Source: Microcosmobacter mediterraneus
GTDB taxonomy: Bacteria > Bacteroidota > Bacteroidia > Flavobacteriales > Flavobacteriaceae
Assembly: GCF_031846265.1 (NCBI RefSeq)
Contig: NZ_JAVRIA010000005.1
Coordinates: forward strand, 1-64,000
DNA length: 64,000 nt
Direction of reading: 5' to 3'
Both the position numbers and the translations under genes were made by a program. How positions within the stretch are numbered: position 1 is the stretch's first letter; every line of letters starts with the position of its first letter. Below are positions 46,070-55,391 of this stretch, one piece after another. The notes beneath the pieces were generated by a model. The model did not search any database. It saw only the letters and a list, made by a program, of their open reading frames with translations, and was not told the origin of the DNA.

Positions 46070-46726
46070 TTAATTAGTAATCAGTTCGGTTAAGAATTCT
46101 TCAGAGATTTGGGTAAAATCTTTAAACACATAATCTGCTTCACCAAGAATCGATATTTCTCCAATTCCGATGGAAATCATGTTTGCAGTATTTGCCGCTT
46201 TAACACCAGCCACAGAATCTTCGAAAACGATGCAATGTTCTGGAGCGATATTGAGCTGTTTTGCAGCTATTAAAAATACTTCTGGATCTGGTTTGGCTTT
46301 TGAAACATCGTTTCCATCAACAATGGTTTCAAAGCTTTTTTTAAGTTTTACTTTTTTAAGAATGGTTCTTGCATTTTTACTAGCTGAACCCAAGGCTATA
46401 CCTTGCTTTTTATCTTTAATGAAGTTAAGCACTTTTGGAATATCAGGCAGGATTTCTTGAGTATCCATTTTATCAATGAAACTGAGATAATCATCGTTCT
46501 TTTTAGCCATAAGCTCCATAAACTTATCTTCTGAAATAGATTTATTTCCCCAGGACAAAATCTTTTCTAAAGATTTTACTCTGCTCACGCCTTTAAGTTG
46601 TTCGTTTTGTGTTTCAGAAAAATCAATATCCAAGCTTTTAGCAAGCTTTCGCCATGCCAAGAAATGATACTTTGCAGTGTCTACGATAACACCATCTAAA
46701 TCGAATATGAAACCTTTTTTACTCAT
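46070..46726 (-). CDS. pgmB: Beta-phosphoglucomutase
   Basis: 218 residues, HAD superfamily. Converts beta-glucose 1-phosphate to glucose 6-phosphate. Nucleophile Asp in FDLDGVIVDTAKYHFLAW, LGSASKNA, Lys in KAKPDPEVFL and the acidic pair in IVFEDSVAGVKAA. It follows the MFS gene by 11 bp and precedes the GH65 gene by 38 bp, which fits inverting maltose phosphorolysis. Confidence 0.94.
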   Translation of the reverse strand: MSKKGFIFDLDGVIVDTAKYHFLAWRKLAKSLDIDFSETQNEQLKGVSRVKSLEKILSWGNKSISEDKFMELMAKKNDDYLSFIDKMDTQEILPDIPKVLNFIKDKKQGIALGSASKNARTILKKVKLKKSFETIVDGNDVSKAKPDPEVFLIAAKQLNIAPEHCIVFEDSVAGVKAANTANMISIGIGEISILGEADYVFKDFTQISEEFLTELITN

Positions 46727-46737
46727 TTTATTTAGGT

Positions 46738-48108
46738 CTAAACAGCTTCTTGATAAGAAATGGCTGCTCTATTAGTAATTAAGAAATTAGAAAAGCCTGC
46801 AATAATTAAACTAATTCCAGCCACAGTCATGGCATTTATAGCTTGTTCTCCCAATAAACCAGAAACAAAATTTATACCTCCAACAGCAGCAATTATTTGA
46901 GGGATTACAATAAACATATTGAAAATACCCATAAACATGCCCATTTTTTTTGGATTTACAGAACTTGATAGCATAGCATAAGGCATGGATAGAATGCTTC
47001 CCCAAGAAATTCCTATAAGAATGAAACAATATTTTAACTGGCTGGATTCTACAATGTTCATTAATAAAAATCCTAGTCCACCTAGAATAAGCGAAAACAT
47101 GTGGACATATTTTCTGTTAATATTTTTCTTTGAAGTGTAAAGCACCAGTAAAAGGGCAAATGCCATCGATGATAATCCATAAACTCCCATTGCAGAACCT
47201 ACAGCGTTAGAAGATTTCTGAAAAGCTGTATTTGCAACATCAAATGCCTCTTTATCCACTGCAATATCCATATTATAATTAGTTTCTATTGGAGCAGGTG
47301 TGTTAAAAACATGTTCAGTTAAAGCAGGATTTGCCATACTCCACATGGTAAAAAATGCAAACCAACTAAAAAACTGGATGACACCTAGTTTTTTCATGGT
47401 TTTTGGCATATTACCAATATTGTTAACAATGTCTGAAATAAAGCTATTTTTCTGAGCTTTTTCTCTTTCAAATTCTTCCATATCCTCAGGAGGATATTCT
47501 GTGGTTGTAAACACAGTGTAAAGTATACTTACTAAGAATACAAAAGCACCAATCGCAAAAGCTACTTTAACGGAGTTTGGTACAACACCCAAATCAGCAG
47601 AATCACTAACACCTAACTCAGAAACCAACCAAGGAAGGTTACTGGCTATCCATGTGCCTATTCCAATAATGAGGGTTTGCATAACAAACCCATAAGTTCT
47701 TTGAGACTCGTCTAGCTTATCGGCTACAAGCGCTCTAAATGGCTCCATGGAAATATTTATTGAGGCGTCTAAAACCCATAGAAAACCAGCTGCTATCCAT
47801 AGCGTTGGAGAGTAAGGCACAAAGAATAAAGCTATTGAACTTAAAATTGCACCAACCAAAAAATAAGGACGTCGTCTTCCCCATTTTAAACTCCAGGTTC
47901 TATCGCTCATGTAGCCAATTATTGGCTGAACGATTAAACCGGTTAAAGGTGCTGCAATCCATAGAAGTGGTATATCATCTTTACCAGCTCCAAGAGTTTG
48001 AAAAATTCTAGACATAAATCCGCCTTGCAGAGCAAAACCGAATTGTATTCCTAAGAAACCGAAACTCATGTTCCAGATTTCCCAAAAGCTTAATTTACGC
48101 TTTTTCAT
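46738..48108 (-). CDS. MFS sugar transporter, probable maltose uptake (SLC45/GPH-like)
   Basis: 456 residues with about 12 hydrophobic helices. N-terminus LSFWEIWNMSFGFLGIQFGFALQ and the loop GYMSDRTWSLKWGRRRPYF match the sucrose/maltose:H+ symporter group common in glucan loci. It would bring maltose from the periplasm through the inner membrane for GH65. First gene of the minus-strand operon; the 130-bp gap to the LacI gene holds a large inverted repeat that may control it. Confidence 0.92.
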   Translation of the reverse strand: MKKRKLSFWEIWNMSFGFLGIQFGFALQGGFMSRIFQTLGAGKDDIPLLWIAAPLTGLIVQPIIGYMSDRTWSLKWGRRRPYFLVGAILSSIALFFVPYSPTLWIAAGFLWVLDASINISMEPFRALVADKLDESQRTYGFVMQTLIIGIGTWIASNLPWLVSELGVSDSADLGVVPNSVKVAFAIGAFVFLVSILYTVFTTTEYPPEDMEEFEREKAQKNSFISDIVNNIGNMPKTMKKLGVIQFFSWFAFFTMWSMANPALTEHVFNTPAPIETNYNMDIAVDKEAFDVANTAFQKSSNAVGSAMGVYGLSSMAFALLLVLYTSKKNINRKYVHMFSLILGGLGFLLMNIVESSQLKYCFILIGISWGSILSMPYAMLSSSVNPKKMGMFMGIFNMFIVIPQIIAAVGGINFVSGLLGEQAINAMTVAGISLIIAGFSNFLITNRAAISYQEAV

Positions 48109-48151
48109 TATCGTAAGTATTTAATTAACAATACGATAAGCGCTAAGACTT

Positions 48152-48191
48152 ATCAAAGTTTATTTGTGAGAAGTGAAATATAAACTTTGAT
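48152..48191. promoter_or_regulatory. Perfect 12-bp inverted repeat upstream of the MFS-led operon
   Basis: ATCAAAGTTTAT (48152-48163) and ATAAACTTTGAT (48180-48191) flank a 16-base spacer containing GAGAAGTGAAAT. It lies 44 bp before the MFS ATG, with no T-run on either strand, so an operator or leader stem is more likely than a terminator. The spacer sequence recurs before susC (49520-49547). Confidence 0.6.
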
Positions 48192-48238
48192 TTTCGTGGT
48201 AAATATAGTAAAGTTTTCTAAAGAACAATGTTAATTTT

Positions 48239-49279
48239 CTATTTGGTAGAATTTCGTTCTATTAAATCGGTTTCAATAATTACTTTTTCAAAATGCTCTT
48301 CATCTTCTTCGTTTTCAAGCCTATTAATGAGTAGACTTGCTGCCTTTTCTCCCATAGCCTGAGCGTGCTGACTTACTGTAGTTAAACTAGGTGTAGCATG
48401 TTTAGATAAGACGCCATCTGTAAAGCCTATAAATTGAATGTCTTCAGGAATTTTTAATCCTCTTTTTCTGGCTACTTTCATGGCAATTAATGCATAAAGT
48501 TCATTTACAGCAAAGACACCATCCATGTTTTTATTGTTTTCAAAGAGCTGTTCAATCTGCGACTCTAAAATATCAATTTGCTCTTCGGATGTATTACTGT
48601 CATCTATTTTTAGTATGAGTTCGGCATTTAATTCTGCACCTTGATTTTCTATAGCAGAAATATAACCTTGAGTTCTTAATCTACCTACACTAACGTAATC
48701 CATGGTAGTAATAAGACCAATGGATTTACAACCCTTATCAATTAAAAAATTAACAGCTTTTGTAGAGCCTTCGTAATCATCTACAATAACCTTATCACAG
48801 TTTAAATCATTAATTACACGATCAAACATAACAATTGGCATGCCTTGGTTTATAGTTTCATTAAAGTGGTGGTAATCTTGTTTCATTAAAGTCTCCTTAG
48901 ATATTGAGAGGATAAAACCATCAATACTACCATTGGCTAGCATTTCCATGTTGAGCACTTCTTTATCAAAAGACTCATTAGATAAACCTACAATAACATT
49001 ATAACCTTTTGTGTTTGCTAATAGTTCTATACCTTTAATTACTTTAGAAAAAAAGTGATGTACAATTTCAGGGATAATAACACCAATAGTTTTTGTTTTT
49101 CTGTTTTTAAGGCTAAGAGCAATATTGTTTGGTCTGTAGTTATATAGTTTAGCGAAAGCTTGAACTTTTTCTCTTGTATCTTCACTAATTTCAATACTAT
49201 TTCTTAATGCTTTTGAAACAGTAGAAATGGATACATCTAATTCTTTAGCGATTTGTTTTAGGGTAATTTTTCGCTTCAT
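48239..49279 (-). CDS. LacI-family transcriptional regulator
   Basis: 346 residues. N-terminal helix-turn-helix KITLKQIAKELDVSISTVSKALRNSIEIS and hinge RPNNIALSLK, then a periplasmic-binding-protein-like effector domain (about 62-340) with TKTIGVIIPEI, DGFILSIS and GVFAVNELYAL. It should bind a palindrome with a central CG; a perfect one is at 49457-49470, upstream of susC. The ligand is probably maltose or a phosphorylated product (inference). It sits between the two arms of the glucan locus, divergent from susC. Confidence 0.94.
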   Translation of the reverse strand: MKRKITLKQIAKELDVSISTVSKALRNSIEISEDTREKVQAFAKLYNYRPNNIALSLKNRKTKTIGVIIPEIVHHFFSKVIKGIELLANTKGYNVIVGLSNESFDKEVLNMEMLANGSIDGFILSISKETLMKQDYHHFNETINQGMPIVMFDRVINDLNCDKVIVDDYEGSTKAVNFLIDKGCKSIGLITTMDYVSVGRLRTQGYISAIENQGAELNAELILKIDDSNTSEEQIDILESQIEQLFENNKNMDGVFAVNELYALIAMKVARKRGLKIPEDIQFIGFTDGVLSKHATPSLTTVSQHAQAMGEKAASLLINRLENEEDEEHFEKVIIETDLIERNSTK

Positions 49280-49456
49280 ATGTTAAAGATCGATATGAGT
49301 TTTTAAATAGGAATTTCGATTTGGAAACTAAGCTAAGATACATTAAATTTGATTTTACAATCCTAACTTCACAATTTTTACATTACATAATTGATAAAAT
49401 CACAATTATGACTCATTAATAATGCGTAATTGATATTTTACGGAAAGTTGTTAACA

Positions 49457-49470
49457 CGAAAACGTTTTCG
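49457..49470. promoter_or_regulatory. LacI-type operator palindrome before susC
   Basis: CGAAAACGTTTTCG is a perfect 14-bp palindrome with the central CG expected of LacI-family sites, 112 bp before the susC ATG and 178 bp before the LacI ATG. The 302-bp gap between these genes also holds the elements at 49478-49498 and 49520-49547 and no coding sequence. Confidence 0.75.
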
Positions 49471-49477
49471 CCCAGTA

Positions 49478-49498
49478 TTTACGTTGCATTAACGTAAA
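49478..49498. promoter_or_regulatory. Second inverted repeat before susC
   Basis: TTTACGTT and AACGTAAA are perfect 8-bp arms around GCATT. It lies 7 bp downstream of the LacI-type palindrome, and both share ACGTT cores. It could be a second operator for the same or another regulator. Confidence 0.45.
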
Positions 49499-49519
49499 AA
49501 TGATATAAATTTTACATAG

Positions 49520-49547
49520 ATTTATCTCGAGAAGTGAAAATATAAAC
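49520..49547. promoter_or_regulatory. Element shared with the MFS upstream region
   Basis: ATTTAT, a 16-base spacer ending in GAGAAGTGAAAAT, then ATAAAC. The same arrangement GTTTAT / 16 bases with GAGAAGTGAAAT / ATAAAC occurs at 48158-48185 in the same orientation. It lies 34 bp before the susC ATG. Confidence 0.5.
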
Positions 49548-49581
49548 AATTAACTAAATCAATTAACATTAAAAATAGTGT

Positions 49582-52479
49582 ATGAAAACATTTTTGAATA
49601 GCTTGCTTTTATTCGCGTTTTTATTTTCTAGTTCATTAATTGCTCAGACAGCAGTTTCTGGAGAAGTAAAAGATGAAGCAAGTAATTTACCGTTACCTGG
49701 TGTTAACATCATTGTGAAAGGAACAACTAACGGAACCTCAACAGATTTTGATGGTAAATACACCATAAATCTTAACACAGGAGATGTCGTTGTATTTTCC
49801 TATTTGGGTTACACCACAAAAGAGATAACGTATACTGGTGGAAGCACGTTAGATGTTTCTATAGCAGAAGATGTTGCTCAATTAAACGAAATTGTCCTTA
49901 TTGGTTACGGTTCTACGACTAAGCAAGATGCTACAGGAGCCGTAGAAAAAGTATCTGATGAAGAATTTAACCGAGGAGCTATCGTAGCGCCACAGCAACT
50001 TATTGCTGGTAAAGCAGCAGGTGTAAGAATTACAACTGGTGGTGGTGCAGCAGGTGAAGGTGGTGAAATTAGAATTCGTGGTGGTGCGTCGCTTTCTGCA
50101 ACAAACGATCCACTTATTGTAATCGATGGATTACCAATAGATCAACGTGGAGGAGCTCAAGGAAGTAGAAATGCTTTAAATGCTATAAACCCTGCAGACA
50201 TTGCAGATTTTGTAGTTTTAAAAGACGCCTCTGCTACTGCTATTTATGGATCAAGAGCATCTAATGGTGTCATCTTAATCACAACTAAAAAAGGTAGAAG
50301 AAATCAACCTCTTAAGATTGAATATGGATTGCAAACATCTTTAAGACAAGTTACTAATACAGTAGATGTGCTTTCTGCAGATGAGTATAGAAGTTTACAA
50401 TCGCAACCAGAATTTGACCCTTCTACTTTGGGTAATGCTAGTACAGATTGGCAAGATGAAATCTATAAAACTGCTGCAGGTGCAATCCACAACTTAACTG
50501 TATCAAAAGGTTATGAGACTTTTAACTTTAGAGCTAATTTTAATCATGCATCTCAACAAGGTCCATTATTAGGAGATTTGTATGAGAGAACAGGCTTAAA
50601 TTCAGCTTTTGAAAAAAGATTACTGGATAATGACTTAAAGTTAACTTTAGTCACTAAAGCAACACACGAAGAATTTAATTACCCAAATGGTGGTGCCATT
50701 GGAGCAGCTGTTGCATTTGATCCTACTCAATCTGTAAGAGATGAGTTTGGAAATTATGTGCAATTAGGAGATCCATTAGCGCCAGCTAATCCAGTATTTT
50801 TATTACAGGAAAACCAAAATAAAAGTACAGTTAAGCGTCTGATAACTAATTTTAATGTAGACTATAAATTTTGGTTTTTAAAAGATTTAAGATTTAATCT
50901 TAATGCTGGTATGGATTATGCAGAAAATGATGGTGCAGAATTTAATCAACCTAATCCTAATAATGCCAATGCTTTTGCATTTAGAAATATATATTCTGGT
51001 TTAAACAGAAATACATCATTAGATTTTTATTTTAATTATAAATCTACACTAGAGTCCATCAATACTGTTGTTGATATAACAGCAGGATATGGTTTTCAAG
51101 AGTTTTATGTTCGTAGTAATATAGACCAAACCTCTGGACCAAATGTTACTGTAGATACAGACATTAACAGAAACGCTTTACAGTCTTTCTTTACCAGAGC
51201 TAGTTTTGATATTTCTGACAGATATTTACTATCAGCAGTATTTAGACGAGATAGAACCTCAAGATTTGCAAATAATCAATGGGGAACTTTCCCTGGAGCT
51301 TCTGTTGGTTGGAAAATTACTAATGAGAAGTGGATGGAAAATTCGTTCTTTTCAAATTTAAAGTTAAGAGCAGGTTGGGGTGTTACTGGTCAGCAAGAAG
51401 TTGGTCCTAGTTATGGAGCACTTGGTTTGTACACACCATCTAGAAACAACCAAGCTAATATTCAGTTTGGAACAGATAGTTCTGGTAACCCAATTTTTAT
51501 TAACACTCTAAGACCAGAAGGATTTGACGAAAACCTTAAGTGGGAAGAAACTACACAATATAACCTTGCTTTAGACTTTGGTTTATTTGATAATAGATTA
51601 ACAGGTACTGTTGATGGTTATTACAGAGAAACAGACGATCTTTTAGCCACAGTACCAGTTCCTGCTGGAGCTAACCTTACGGATTTATTATTAACTAATG
51701 TTGGTTCTACAACAAGTCGAGGTTTAGAAGTTAGTCTTAACGGAGTAATAGCTCAAGGCGAAAACTTTAATTGGGATACCAATTTCAATATTACTTTCCA
51801 AGAAAGAGAAATTACTAAATTAAGTTTAAGTGATGATCCAAATTTCTTTATCCAACAAGGCGGAATCGCTGGTGGTGTAGGTAACACTATTCAATTATGG
51901 AGACCAGGTTATGATCCAACAACATTCTTTGTATTTAGACAAGTTTATGACTCTAATGGTCAACCTATCGAAGGTGCATATGTTGATGTAAATGGTGATA
52001 ACCAAATTACTGAAGCAGATAGGCAAGCATACAAGAAAGCGACTCCTGATGCATTTATCGGTTTTACCAATAATTTTGCGTATAAGAATTTTGATTTAAA
52101 CTTTACATTTAGAGGGAGTTTTGGAAACTATGTTTACAATAACTCAGCATCTAGTTTAGGTAACTTAGCAACAGTTGTAGATGCAGCTGGTTCTTATCAG
52201 CCAAATGCTCACTCCAGTTATTTAGATACTAACTTTAGAAATCAAGAGTTGTTTTCAGATTTATATATTCAACGTGCAGATTTCATAAGATTAGATAACA
52301 TATCACTAGGATACACTTTTGAGTTGTCTAAGACTACATTAAGAGCATCTTTAACAGGTACTAACTTATTTGTTATAACTGAATATGATGGGTTAGATCC
52401 AGAAATTTCTAATGGTATAGAAAATGGTTTTTACCCAAGAACTAGAGATGTTGTACTAGGTTTAAATCTTACTTTTTAA
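49582..52479 (+). CDS. susC: SusC-type TonB-dependent glucan transporter
   Basis: 965 residues. Signal peptide (1-22), CarboxypepD_reg-like domain (about 24-105, GEVKDEASNLPLPGVNIIVKGT), plug domain (about 115-235, with SRASNGVILITTKKG) and a large barrel to a C-terminal aromatic residue. SusC-like proteins import oligosaccharides across the outer membrane using TonB energy, with a SusD lid. The susD gene starts 4 bp downstream. Alpha-glucan specificity is inferred from the locus. Confidence 0.95.
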   Translation: MKTFLNSLLLFAFLFSSSLIAQTAVSGEVKDEASNLPLPGVNIIVKGTTNGTSTDFDGKYTINLNTGDVVVFSYLGYTTKEITYTGGSTLDVSIAEDVAQLNEIVLIGYGSTTKQDATGAVEKVSDEEFNRGAIVAPQQLIAGKAAGVRITTGGGAAGEGGEIRIRGGASLSATNDPLIVIDGLPIDQRGGAQGSRNALNAINPADIADFVVLKDASATAIYGSRASNGVILITTKKGRRNQPLKIEYGLQTSLRQVTNTVDVLSADEYRSLQSQPEFDPSTLGNASTDWQDEIYKTAAGAIHNLTVSKGYETFNFRANFNHASQQGPLLGDLYERTGLNSAFEKRLLDNDLKLTLVTKATHEEFNYPNGGAIGAAVAFDPTQSVRDEFGNYVQLGDPLAPANPVFLLQENQNKSTVKRLITNFNVDYKFWFLKDLRFNLNAGMDYAENDGAEFNQPNPNNANAFAFRNIYSGLNRNTSLDFYFNYKSTLESINTVVDITAGYGFQEFYVRSNIDQTSGPNVTVDTDINRNALQSFFTRASFDISDRYLLSAVFRRDRTSRFANNQWGTFPGASVGWKITNEKWMENSFFSNLKLRAGWGVTGQQEVGPSYGALGLYTPSRNNQANIQFGTDSSGNPIFINTLRPEGFDENLKWEETTQYNLALDFGLFDNRLTGTVDGYYRETDDLLATVPVPAGANLTDLLLTNVGSTTSRGLEVSLNGVIAQGENFNWDTNFNITFQEREITKLSLSDDPNFFIQQGGIAGGVGNTIQLWRPGYDPTTFFVFRQVYDSNGQPIEGAYVDVNGDNQITEADRQAYKKATPDAFIGFTNNFAYKNFDLNFTFRGSFGNYVYNNSASSLGNLATVVDAAGSYQPNAHSSYLDTNFRNQELFSDLYIQRADFIRLDNISLGYTFELSKTTLRASLTGTNLFVITEYDGLDPEISNGIENGFYPRTRDVVLGLNLTF

Positions 52480-52483
52480 AATT

Positions 52484-54115
52484 ATGAATACTTATATAAT
52501 TAATAAAGCTATGATAACAAGAACAATTAAAATGGTATTAGTGGTCTTTACAAGTTTTGCATTAATGCAATCTTGTGATGATCGTTTCGACCTACAGCCA
52601 GAGGATGAACGTCTCACGGCTGATGCAGCTTTCGAAGATCCAGCTGCTTACAAGGAGTTCCTAGCAAAAATATATGCAGGTATATCTTTGAGTGGACAAC
52701 AGGGTCCTGCTGGAGCACCAGATTTAGCTGGTTTAGATGAAGGGTTCTCAAATTATTTGAGACTCTATTGGAAGATGCAAGAGCTAACTACTGATGAAGC
52801 AATCATCGGATGGAATGATGGTACTATACAAGATTTACATGGCCAGATATGGACCTCAGGTAATGAGTTTATCAGAACCATGTATAGTAGATTAATGTAC
52901 CAAGTAGCATTATGTAATGAATATTTACGTCAAACAACAGAAGCTAAGTTAGATGGTCGTGGTGTTGCTGCAGATTTAAGAGCTGAAATTCAGACTTACA
53001 GAGCAGAATCCAGATTTATGAGAGCGCTTACCTATTGGCATGCTATGGATTTATTTGCTAATCCTCCTTTTGTAACCGAAGATGATCCTATAGGAGCTTT
53101 TCTTCCACCACAAATTCAGAGAGCAGACTTATTTGATTTTGTAGAAACTGAATTATTATCAATTTTAGATGAAATGGCTGCACCAATGCAAAATGAATAT
53201 GGTAGAGCTGATAGAGCTGCAGCATGGATGCTTTTAGCTAAACTATATTTAAATGCAGAAGAGTACACAGGTAATGCTCGATATAATGATGTAATCACTT
53301 ACACAAACAACATCATTGGAGCAGGTTATACTGTAAATACTGGTATTCCATATTTTCACTCCTTTTTAGCTGATAATCACGAAAACGGAGCTGAGTCTGA
53401 AGTTATCTTTACTATTCCTTTTGATGGTTTAAGAACACAAGCCTTTGGAGGTATGACCTTCTTAGTTCATGCACCAGTTGGAGGTTCAATGAATCCAGCG
53501 GAGTATGGCATTAATGGTGGTTGGTTTGGCATAAGAACAACACCAACATTTGTAGAGCAATTTCCTGGAGAGGAAAATTCTGCTGATGGAAGGTCACTAT
53601 TGTATACTGATGGTCAAAATAAAGATATTATGGAAGTTGGCCCTTTTAATCAAGGGTATGCTGTTTCAAAATTCAGAAATGTAGATGTGGATGGTAATCC
53701 TGGATCTGATGCTTCAGGAAATCATACAGATATAGATTTTCCTATGTTTAGATTGGCTGATGCTTATTTAATGTATGCTGAAGCTACTCTAAGAGGAGGA
53801 GGAGGAAGTGTTGCCACTGCTGTAGATTATATCAACGAATTACGTCTAAGAGCGTATGGCGATACTAGTGGTAATATTTCAGATACAGATTTAACATTAG
53901 ATTTTATACTAGATGAAAGATCTAGAGAATTGTATTGGGAAGGACATAGACGAACAGATTTAGTACGTTTTGGTCAATTCTCAGATCAAGGTGTTTGGCA
54001 ATGGAAAGGTAATGTTCAGCAAGGATCTACCACTGAAGCATTTAGAGATATCATGCCAATACCAGCAACAGACTTAGGTCTTAACACTAATTTATCACAA
54101 AACCCAGGATACTAA
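52484..54115 (+). CDS. susD: SusD/RagB-type nutrient-binding outer-membrane lipoprotein
   Basis: 543 residues. Lipobox ALMQSC near residue 30; an inner ATG at 52511 would give a tighter lipoprotein signal and is a real alternative start. Helical TPR-like SusD fold with AEIQTYRAESRFMRALTYWHAMDLFANPP and the C-terminal RSRELYWEGHRRTDLVRFGQF signature. It captures glucan oligomers and closes over SusC. Directly downstream of susC. Confidence 0.95.
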   Translation: MNTYIINKAMITRTIKMVLVVFTSFALMQSCDDRFDLQPEDERLTADAAFEDPAAYKEFLAKIYAGISLSGQQGPAGAPDLAGLDEGFSNYLRLYWKMQELTTDEAIIGWNDGTIQDLHGQIWTSGNEFIRTMYSRLMYQVALCNEYLRQTTEAKLDGRGVAADLRAEIQTYRAESRFMRALTYWHAMDLFANPPFVTEDDPIGAFLPPQIQRADLFDFVETELLSILDEMAAPMQNEYGRADRAAAWMLLAKLYLNAEEYTGNARYNDVITYTNNIIGAGYTVNTGIPYFHSFLADNHENGAESEVIFTIPFDGLRTQAFGGMTFLVHAPVGGSMNPAEYGINGGWFGIRTTPTFVEQFPGEENSADGRSLLYTDGQNKDIMEVGPFNQGYAVSKFRNVDVDGNPGSDASGNHTDIDFPMFRLADAYLMYAEATLRGGGGSVATAVDYINELRLRAYGDTSGNISDTDLTLDFILDERSRELYWEGHRRTDLVRFGQFSDQGVWQWKGNVQQGSTTEAFRDIMPIPATDLGLNTNLSQNPGY

Positions 54116-54129
54116 AAACTATTAATAAC

Positions 54130-55314
54130 ATGAAAAAATTATCAATTATAGGACTTTTCATCTTTGCCTTATTCAGCTTCAATAGCTGCGAAACAGAAGA
54201 TGATGTAGTATTTGTAGTTAATGAAGCGGCATTTTCTTTTACCAATTCATTCTCTGCAGAATATGTATTAACACCGCAAGCTGCAGGTAACTTAGGCGAG
54301 CGTTTTACTTGGAATTCTCCTGCATTAGATGTTCCAACGAACATTTCGTATGAACTCCAAAAATCAATCTCTGGAGATTTTTCAGACATGGAAGTTGTAG
54401 GTACAACAAATGCTAATGAAATAGCAATAACTATTGGAGATATGTTAGGTTATGCTGCACAAGCAGGCTTAGACAATGATCCAGCTACACCTAATCCAGA
54501 TACAGGTAATGTAAGTTTTAGAATTAAATCTTCAGTAGGAACTACAGGAGGTTTAGAAACATTCTCTGATGTTGCTGTGTTAACACTAAGATTACCAGAA
54601 CAAACAACTACAGAAGAAGCTATATGTGATCTTGATCAATACTTTTTAGTAGGTGCAGCTGTTAAATTTACAGGATGGGATTGGGCAACACCGCAAAGAG
54701 CAGTATGTACAGGAACTAATGTGTATACAGTTAATGTTGACTTAGTTAACAATGTAGATGGAGATGGAAACTTTAGATTTTTCACTACTGAGACAGATTG
54801 GGGATCAGGAATCAACTATCCAGGATTTTCTGATGATGGATGGACAATAGATTCAATGTTTGAAGATGCTATGGATGGTGATAATAATTTCTTATTCACA
54901 GGACCTTCAGGAAAATATTTCTTAACCATAGATGCTCTTAATAAAACAATAACACTAGATAATCCTACACCACAAGGAACATGTGATTTAGATCAGTATT
55001 GGGCTGTAGGAGCAGGTTTACCAGATGCTGGTTGGGACTGGGCAACTCCAGTTCAGTTAATGTGTGAGGCAGATGGAGTTTACTCTGGTTGGGTAAATTA
55101 CACTTCAGATGGCGATGCTAACTTTAGATTCTTTACTACTGCTACAGATTGGGGATCAGGAATTAACTATCCAGGATTTGCAGATGAAGGATATACCATA
55201 GACGCTAATTTTGAAAACGCCAATGATGGTGATTTAAATTTCAAATTTATCGGAACAACAGGGCAGTATTTTACAACTATTGATACTGTTGCTAAAACTA
55301 TTACTTTAGAGTAG
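54130..55314 (+). CDS. SusE/SusF-type surface glucan-binding lipoprotein
   Basis: 394 residues, lipobox SFNSC. An N-terminal SusE Ig-like domain (about 30-160) is followed by two tandem modules of about 115 residues, each beginning CDLDQY and containing GWDWATP, FRFFTT-TDWGSGINYPGF and ending TITL. They resemble the starch-binding modules of SusE/SusF. It should hold starch at the cell surface rather than cut it. 14 bp downstream of susD; a terminator follows. Confidence 0.88.
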   Translation: MKKLSIIGLFIFALFSFNSCETEDDVVFVVNEAAFSFTNSFSAEYVLTPQAAGNLGERFTWNSPALDVPTNISYELQKSISGDFSDMEVVGTTNANEIAITIGDMLGYAAQAGLDNDPATPNPDTGNVSFRIKSSVGTTGGLETFSDVAVLTLRLPEQTTTEEAICDLDQYFLVGAAVKFTGWDWATPQRAVCTGTNVYTVNVDLVNNVDGDGNFRFFTTETDWGSGINYPGFSDDGWTIDSMFEDAMDGDNNFLFTGPSGKYFLTIDALNKTITLDNPTPQGTCDLDQYWAVGAGLPDAGWDWATPVQLMCEADGVYSGWVNYTSDGDANFRFFTTATDWGSGINYPGFADEGYTIDANFENANDGDLNFKFIGTTGQYFTTIDTVAKTITLE

Positions 55315-55350
55315 TCTATAGATTCTAAAATAAATAGAATTCACAAAAAA

Positions 55351-55378
55351 AGGCTATGTTTTTACATAGCCTTTTTTA
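55351..55378 (+). terminator. Terminator after the susE-like gene
   Basis: 8-bp stem AGGCTATG / CATAGCCT, 6-base loop, then TTTTT. It lies 14 bp before the next ATG, so the amylase gene may depend on partial read-through or its own start. Confidence 0.8.
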
Positions 55379-55391
55379 AACTTTTTAAGCT

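Noticed and set aside
48135..48154. GATAAG / CTTATC inverted repeat before the MFS gene
   Set aside because: Only 6-bp arms, overlapping a stronger 12-bp repeat; expected by chance in AT-rich DNA.
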